A stretch of DNA of 64,000 nucleotides from Ceratodon purpureus (taxonomy: Eukaryota; Streptophyta; Bryopsida; Pseudoditrichales; Ditrichaceae): NCBI GenBank assembly GCA_014871385.1, contig CM026421.1:17901048-17965047 (forward strand), in the 5' to 3' direction. The position numbers and the translations under genes were made by a program. The notes beneath the pieces are model-generated. The model saw only the letters and a program-made list of their open reading frames with translations, did no database searches and had not been told where the DNA came from. This document shows, in pieces, positions 58,833 through 64,000 of the stretch. Each line of letters begins with the position of its first letter. Positions within the stretch are counted from its first letter, which is position 1.

Positions 58833-61620
58833 TTTGTTCCACACCATCTACAAAATGTTATCGCAACATCATACAATCGAAAATCTATGTGTCACTCCTA
58901 CATTACCCCAAAGAATATAACGCATTATCCAACAATAGCAATTGATTCTTTTGGGAAGAAGATTCCAATGAGTGTTTTAGCATAGAAGAGCACTTTTGAA
59001 GGAAAGGTGGCACAACCTCTAAGTTTGGAAGTGTGGAAGGAGCAGAAATGTGGAGTGTGATCTTGGAAGGGATTTGGGGTGTGGAGAGCAGAAAGGTGGA
59101 GAGGAATTGCTGCTGAAAAGTGGAGCTAAATCTTGTAAGGTTCCGTGGTGCACCATTGTCTCTCATGCCATGATCTGCTTGCTTAAATCGGCACAGTTTC
59201 ACAGTCAACAGAAGGCGCAATTCCCTCTCCCCCTCTTTTCCTGCCCTCTTTTCCCCGGAGGGCGTTTCTTAACCGTCAATCAATAATACTAACCATCTTT
59301 CAAAACAAATATTAAAAAAAAAAACAAAAAAAACAAAACAAAAGTACTAACTTCATTCTCTCTCCTTTCCTCCCAAGAGATAGTGTATTACAAGTCTATC
59401 AATTCAGTGAGCCATGCAAACCATTCTAAGTAGAAAAAAATCTATGAAAATAAGATTTGAAAGATGTATCTATATAGTGTGGTGAGCAGAGATGGATAAG
59501 TAGCTGAAATAATTCCAAAAATTCAAGTAATGTTATCAAAAAGAATTTGCTAACAGTGAAATTTGCGCCCAATATCGTGGTCCAAAAACACAAAATAAAA
59601 AACATGCTTCTACAACCATATATCAGTAACACTGACTTCCTCTACAATCCTTTCATCAAATTATATCTCACCCACAACAGAGAATAACCTGACATTGAAT
59701 AAGTGCACATAGAGCCACACAACGATTTTGGAATCAATAACGACTGATTTTATCATCTGTGCATGTGGCCCTTGTTTTAAAATAAAACAGGGTGTAGGAG
59801 GGGGAACAGAGTATATCCAGTTTCAATGATACAATTTTGGTGTTTCTGCTTTGGTAAATTAATTTTTTCAAAAAACCACATTAAAACAAAAGAAAACCTC
59901 ATAAAGAATACTCTTAAATTCCAGAGCAATTCGGTACTCTCTCCTGGCAGACAAGCCCACAAACATCCGTTGGAGTTTTTCATCTGTTGTACATGTGAAC
60001 ATTACTCCCCTCCATTGGCATAACTGACCTCCTAAACAACCTGCACTTGTTTCTCATCATGTCTTGCCCAACTGGTTCAAATACAGTAAACTTTAGCTTA
60101 AATTTCTTGTGCTTGGAACTTGGGCCTTTGCTCTTGTCCTGTCTGACAAGAAAGCGCCTGCAGTGCAGACACAATGATCCACAATCGTACCCTTCTCCCA
60201 CCCTCCACTGGCAAGTTAGTTGTTGCCAACTGGTCATGTGTCATTTAGTTTTAGCTTGCACACTTCCCATTTACTCTGCCCAACAAGGGTCATGACCCAT
60301 TTACGTTTTTCAACTTTTATATATGCTGAGTGTAACAAGTTTTTATTCATGTGCATTTGTGTTGAGAGTCGACCACTTCTCAACTAACAGAGTCGACGAT
60401 CTGTGAACTAAAATAAGATTAAAAAAGACGTGGACGAGAGAGAGAATATGCCTTGCTTGACACAAGGAGATTCAAGTAGAAGAAGATGTGAGGCTCATCA
60501 TTTCAAATTTATTAAAATACTCAAGCACAGGCTAAACTAGGATGGACAGCAGAGGCATCGATCTCACAGTAACCGTGACGGCTCCTTGGTTATTTATGAC
60601 CAGTATTCCATCCTGCTTTTTATGGGATATTTTGTCCACGAAAACGCTGCAGCATGTGAGCACGGAATGAAATATAGTTTTCAAATAAAAATTCCCATGT
60701 TGCTTTGAGTGATATAACCGTAATCACTCTTCTGTAGAGAATGGAATAATTTACAAGGGCCGGTGATGACAGACAGAAAAATAATGATTTAGTATTCCAA
60801 AGCAGGTTAGCGTTCGTAAATATAGCGCTGCTGCAGTTCTCCCAAATCTCTCCCAGACTCCCCCTCTTTCCTTCAATCAAGCAACCAGTGCAGTGCACAG
60901 TAACTTAATATTGTTGTTTGCATCTGGACAAACAACATGGCGCCCCCTCATTCCGAAAAATACATGAGAGAAATACACAAGAAAAAGAAATATACTGTAC
61001 TGCCACTGCCCATACCATCTACAGGAAAAAGCACTCCAAGTTGACGAGACTCGAGGAAGAGAGAGAGAGAAGAGATCATAGATGGCGATGAATTCCATTG
61101 ATAAAATCTATGATAAAAATCCTGCCCAATCCCCAAACACAACCAGCAGCAGCTCCCCATCGCCCCAGCAAACGCATGGAGTAGCCTAATAAAGGCAGGC
61201 GCGGTTACAACTGACAAGACAGGCTAATAAAATCAAGCGCTCATTAGTAACATACCCGCAATAGCCCACGGAGAGTCCCCGTTCACTCTCCTGCATTGTA
61301 GTGTCTGTCTGTCGGATCGCGGCCAACTCTCGCCCTGGTCGACCCTGCCTACACGGTTGCCTGCCTGCCCGCCTTGCCTGCCTTGGCTTGGCTTGGCTTT
61401 GCCCGGGATAATAAGAGCCTGGGTCTCCTCACTTGTAGACTCCAGTTGCAAGCAATCACGCGCTTGTCGAGTGGTTCTTTCCACTTCCATCCCTCCCTCA
61501 TCATCACCACCATCGTCGTCATCATCATCATCGCCGCACAGATGAGGGAGCATTGAGCACCTCATTTGACTTGCAAGCATATCTACTTACTGGTCAACTC
61601 TTGCCCAAGTTATATCACGG
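58833..61620. other. Intergenic DNA upstream of the MYB gene
   Basis: No gene is recognised. Features seen are A-rich runs (59311-59341), a GA-repeat at about 61057-61073 and a CAT/CGT trinucleotide-like tract at about 61500-61536 that creates a false poly-Asp frame on the minus strand. Repeated 'cttggcttgg' and 'gcctgcctgcc' motifs occur near 61345-61400. Confidence 0.4.
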
Positions 61621-61789
61621 TGGTGATGAAAGTTGGGCACATCAACATCCCCACTTGCCACTGAGGGTTCTATCTTTGTGCGTTCGTGAGCTTAGCTGAT
61701 TCAGCTCATGGGGGGGTCATCATAACGGTGGCGTCTTAGTGAAGGTTGAAGCGTGAGTTTGGAGGGTTCGTGAGTTTGGGAGTGGGGAG

Positions 61790-61796
61790 TATATAG
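61790..61796 (+). promoter_or_regulatory. Candidate TATA box of the MYB gene
   Basis: TATATAG lies 177 bp before the chosen start codon. A transcription start about 30 bp downstream would give a 5' leader of about 145 nt. Confidence 0.45.
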
Positions 61797-61823
61797 TGGG
61801 GGATTGTTTTGTGAAGGTTTACA

Positions 61824-61929
61824 ATGCAGTCAGGTAGGGATGAGCTTTGAAGAGTTGGATTTGAAGAGTTGGATGTTGGAATTGGAGTTTGGGAATTGGA
61901 GTATCAGAAGGTTGGTGTTCCTTGTTTAG
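61824..61929 (+). promoter_or_regulatory. Two overlapping upstream ORFs in the MYB leader
   Basis: uORF1 is ATG 61824 to TGA 61850 (8 codons, MQSGRDEL). uORF2 is ATG 61840 to TAG 61929 (29 codons, starting MSFEELDLKSW), in a different frame and overlapping uORF1. Both end before the main ATG at 61967. If transcription starts near 61820 they would lower or tune translation of the MYB protein; uORF1 lies at the very 5' edge and may be skipped. Confidence 0.45.
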
Positions 61930-61966
61930 CGGAGTTGGTGAGCAACTGCAGTGGAGTGAGAACACG

Positions 61967-63588
61967 ATGTGCTTGCATTTTGCGGAGGAAACGAAGAGAA
62001 TGCGCGTGTTGTATGATTTGCAGGCTGGTTTAGGATCACCGCAGAGTGGTGGTGCGTCTAGTGCTCATCTGATGGGGGCTTTGTACGGGTCGACCATGAG
62101 CGTCGATGTTGCGAACCGGGAGGTGACGACGTCGTCGGCGTCGTTGGACACAGGTTACACGGACGGCGAAGGGACTTCGAATTCTGGCTCGGATACTACT
62201 CCGAAGAGTATGAGTACAATTCCGTTCCAGGCGCTGGGCAGCAGCATGGCGCGGGAGGAAGGGTCTCACGCGTGGTGGATGAGGCGGTCGGTGGAGAGCT
62301 TCGGCGATGAGGAGATGGAGCCAGGGATGAGCGGGGATGAGATGAAGGAGTCGACGAGTGAGGAGATGGATCATCCTGGGTCGGTGCAATCGAAGTTGTG
62401 TCCGCGGGGGCATTGGCGCCCCGCGGAGGACGAGAAGCTGCGGGAGCTAGTGTCCCAGTACGGGCCCCAGAACTGGAACCTGATAGCGGAGAAGCTGCTT
62501 GGGCGATCGGGGAAGAGCTGCAGGCTGCGGTGGTTTAATCAGCTGGACCCGCGCATCAACCGGCGCCCGTTTAGTGAGGACGAAGAGGAGCGTCTGCTAG
62601 CTGCTCATCGCTTCCACGGCAACAAATGGGCCATGATTGCGCGCCTCTTTCCGGGCCGGACCGACAACGCTGTGAAGAACCACTGGCATGTCGTCATGGC
62701 TCGCAAGTTCCGCGAGCGGTCGCGAAACTCTGGTCGGCGCAAGGTGCAAGCGCCGCGCCGCGGCAGGAGACCGAGTGCGTCGTCGTTGGTGCTCCCTGGC
62801 CACCACGCGAGCTCGCTCCAGGCGTGGATCGAGAAGCACGCTCTCCCAAACCCCGACATCTCCGACCACTTGCACAGCCGCGGCGTTTCCAATTCCGACA
62901 TGTCCGCTTTTCCACCCAACTTCACATTGCCCAACGCTTCCGAAACGGCCCGCACCACAGAGCCCACGTTGTCGCCTCCGGCTGCGAGATGGCTCTCACA
63001 GTCTGCTGCTCTTGGTCTTCGAGGTATTTCCCATTATTTGCGCTGTCAAGAAATTTTCATTGCTTCTGTTTTCTAGAATGGTATCCTCACCGAGCTAGCA
63101 ATTGCTTGACGCGGGTGTTAACCATAAAAACTGTTGGTACACGTGCAGATTCATCAAGACCTGAGTTCGGCTCCCACATTGACACCATATCAGTACCGAG
63201 TGCACCACCAACTGTGGATTCGGCGTTTGTTGGCTTCAAGATGGGACCTGGAGCTGGGCTGTGCACAGGACGACCAGGTGCAGCGCAATGGGTCCCGTCC
63301 CTGGTGCATCCGTTTGCTAGTATTCACCACAACCAAAGAGACGACTCGAGGAGCTTCCTTGCGTCTAGCTGCCGGGCGGAGCTGCAGCGCCAGTTCGACG
63401 GCAACCATGGGTATGGCGACCAGAGGTCACAACAATGCCTGCCGCAGGTGGAAAGAGCGTTTCTGATCCGGCCGCCTTCCGCTGCAGAGCAGACGGACCT
63501 TGCCTCGGATCAGGGTCCAGATACCTCTCACGCCGACGCTGCGCCCGCGGCGCCCTTCATTGATTTCCTGGGAGTTGGGGTGGTTTAA
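61967..63588 (+). CDS. R2R3-MYB transcription factor, MYB52/54/56/69/117 group (two exons, 498 aa)
   Basis: This DNA-binding regulator belongs to the plant MYB52/54/56/69/105/110/117 group, whose members act in development and cell-wall control. Exon 1 is 61967-63023, the intron 63024-63148 (GT at 63024, CACGTGCAG acceptor), exon 2 63149-63588. The phases match and give 498 aa. ATG 61967 (MCLHFAEE) is the first in-frame ATG; the frame is open upstream but has no other ATG. R2 is about residues 147-195 (RGHWRPAEDEKL; Trp150, 170, 189) and R3 about 196-246 (Phe202, Trp221, Trp240; FPGRTDNAVKNHWHVVMAR). Exon 2 ends with PFIDFLGVG (488-496), the group's C-terminal motif, which confirms the splice. 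Both MYB repeats lie in one exon. The N-terminal 145 residues are Ser/Thr/Glu-rich with no domain. Confidence 0.95.
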
Positions 63589-64000
63589 GAGCAACAATCT
63601 CTAGCTCAATGATCCCTGGCAATGAGCTTTTTACATGTACAGGAGTTGACACACCGTTGCAGGGATCATGACACCCTAAATTTTCTGCTCCTTCATTCAA
63701 ATTTAGACTGAGTTACGATGACTTCATTTCGGGAATTCAATCATCATAGCAGCAGATGCTATTCGAGATTTTCACGCAACAGGAGAGGACGGCTTAGAAA
63801 TCTTGGAAAGTGCAGCGCTGCATGAGCAGCTCAACTCTAGCAAGGCTTCAGATTCCACACGGCTCACAACATTTTCGATCATCGCAGTTTTGGCTTTTCT
63901 TTTTTCTTTTTTCTGTTTTTCTTCCATCGGCACCATTCCGACTTCTTACGGTTCATCTCTCATCACCCTCCAGTTTTGATCGTGGAGGATTTTACATAGA
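63589..64000 (+). other. MYB 3' UTR and downstream DNA
   Basis: No second gene is seen. There is no clear AATAAA signal by eye. A pyrimidine-rich tract lies at about 63895-63927. Confidence 0.4.

Noticed and set aside
61233..61580. Minus-strand frame with a poly-Asp stretch
   Set aside because: The Asp run is a translation of a CAT-type trinucleotide tract; the rest has no family resemblance and lies in the MYB upstream region.
61889..61966. MYB start at 61889
   Set aside because: The codon there is TTG, not ATG; the first in-frame ATG is 61967.
62626..63588. A separate 320-codon gene in the MYB region
   Set aside because: Its first part is a shadow of the MYB exon 1 in another frame; its last part is MYB exon 2, joined to exon 1 by the 125-bp intron.

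Overview
This window is nuclear DNA from a land plant with a large, repeat-rich genome. The evidence is a typical plant R2R3-MYB gene at the right end, a plant CACTA transposon carrying a fragment of a plant calcium-dependent protein kinase gene, an L1-type plant LINE, and AT-rich intergenic DNA packed with small inverted-repeat elements. The species cannot be named from sequence alone. The abundance of diverged elements and the MYB gene structure would fit a non-flowering land plant (fern, lycophyte, bryophyte or gymnosperm), but that is inference.

Layout. 1-10.3 kb: AT-rich DNA with several short TIR elements, a GC-rich island (7.26-7.93 kb) and a 51-bp tandem array with a 205-bp higher-order period (7.95-8.45 kb). 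10,296-32,701: one complete 22.4-kb CACTA (En/Spm) transposon with 19-bp TIRs and a TTT target duplication. It carries an apparently intact four-exon Tnp2-type transposase on the minus strand, a damaged TnpA-like gene on the plus strand, a captured multi-exon fragment of a CPK16/18/28-type CDPK, and four further cargo genes of unknown function. 32.7-46.7 kb: AT-rich DNA dominated by non-autonomous elements that end in TTAACCCCTAAAGG-like TIRs and insert at TTAA, including a doubly nested set and a large inverted pair. 46.6-46.85 kb: two (TA)n tracts. 47,216-54,286: a full-length 7.1-kb LINE with a 16-bp target duplication, inactivated by an in-frame stop in ORF1, a one-base frameshift in ORF2 and a changed RT catalytic aspartate. 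54.7-56.1 kb: a Tourist-like MITE and a 5S rRNA-like/tRNA-like composite. 57.2-58.8 kb: a probable old TTAA element. 61.8-63.6 kb: the only clear host gene, a two-exon R2R3-MYB of the MYB52/54/56/117 group, with a TATA box, two overlapping upstream ORFs and the C-terminal PFIDFLGVG motif.

The most notable result is the TTAA family. At least ten elements share TIR ends. Two of them sit inside a third, and the related unfilled copy 1.1 kb away shows each empty site, which supports TTAA target duplication directly. TTAA targets with CCC-starting TIRs are the hallmark of piggyBac (Kolobok also uses TTAA), a group not normally expected in land plants. No transposase for it was seen in the window.
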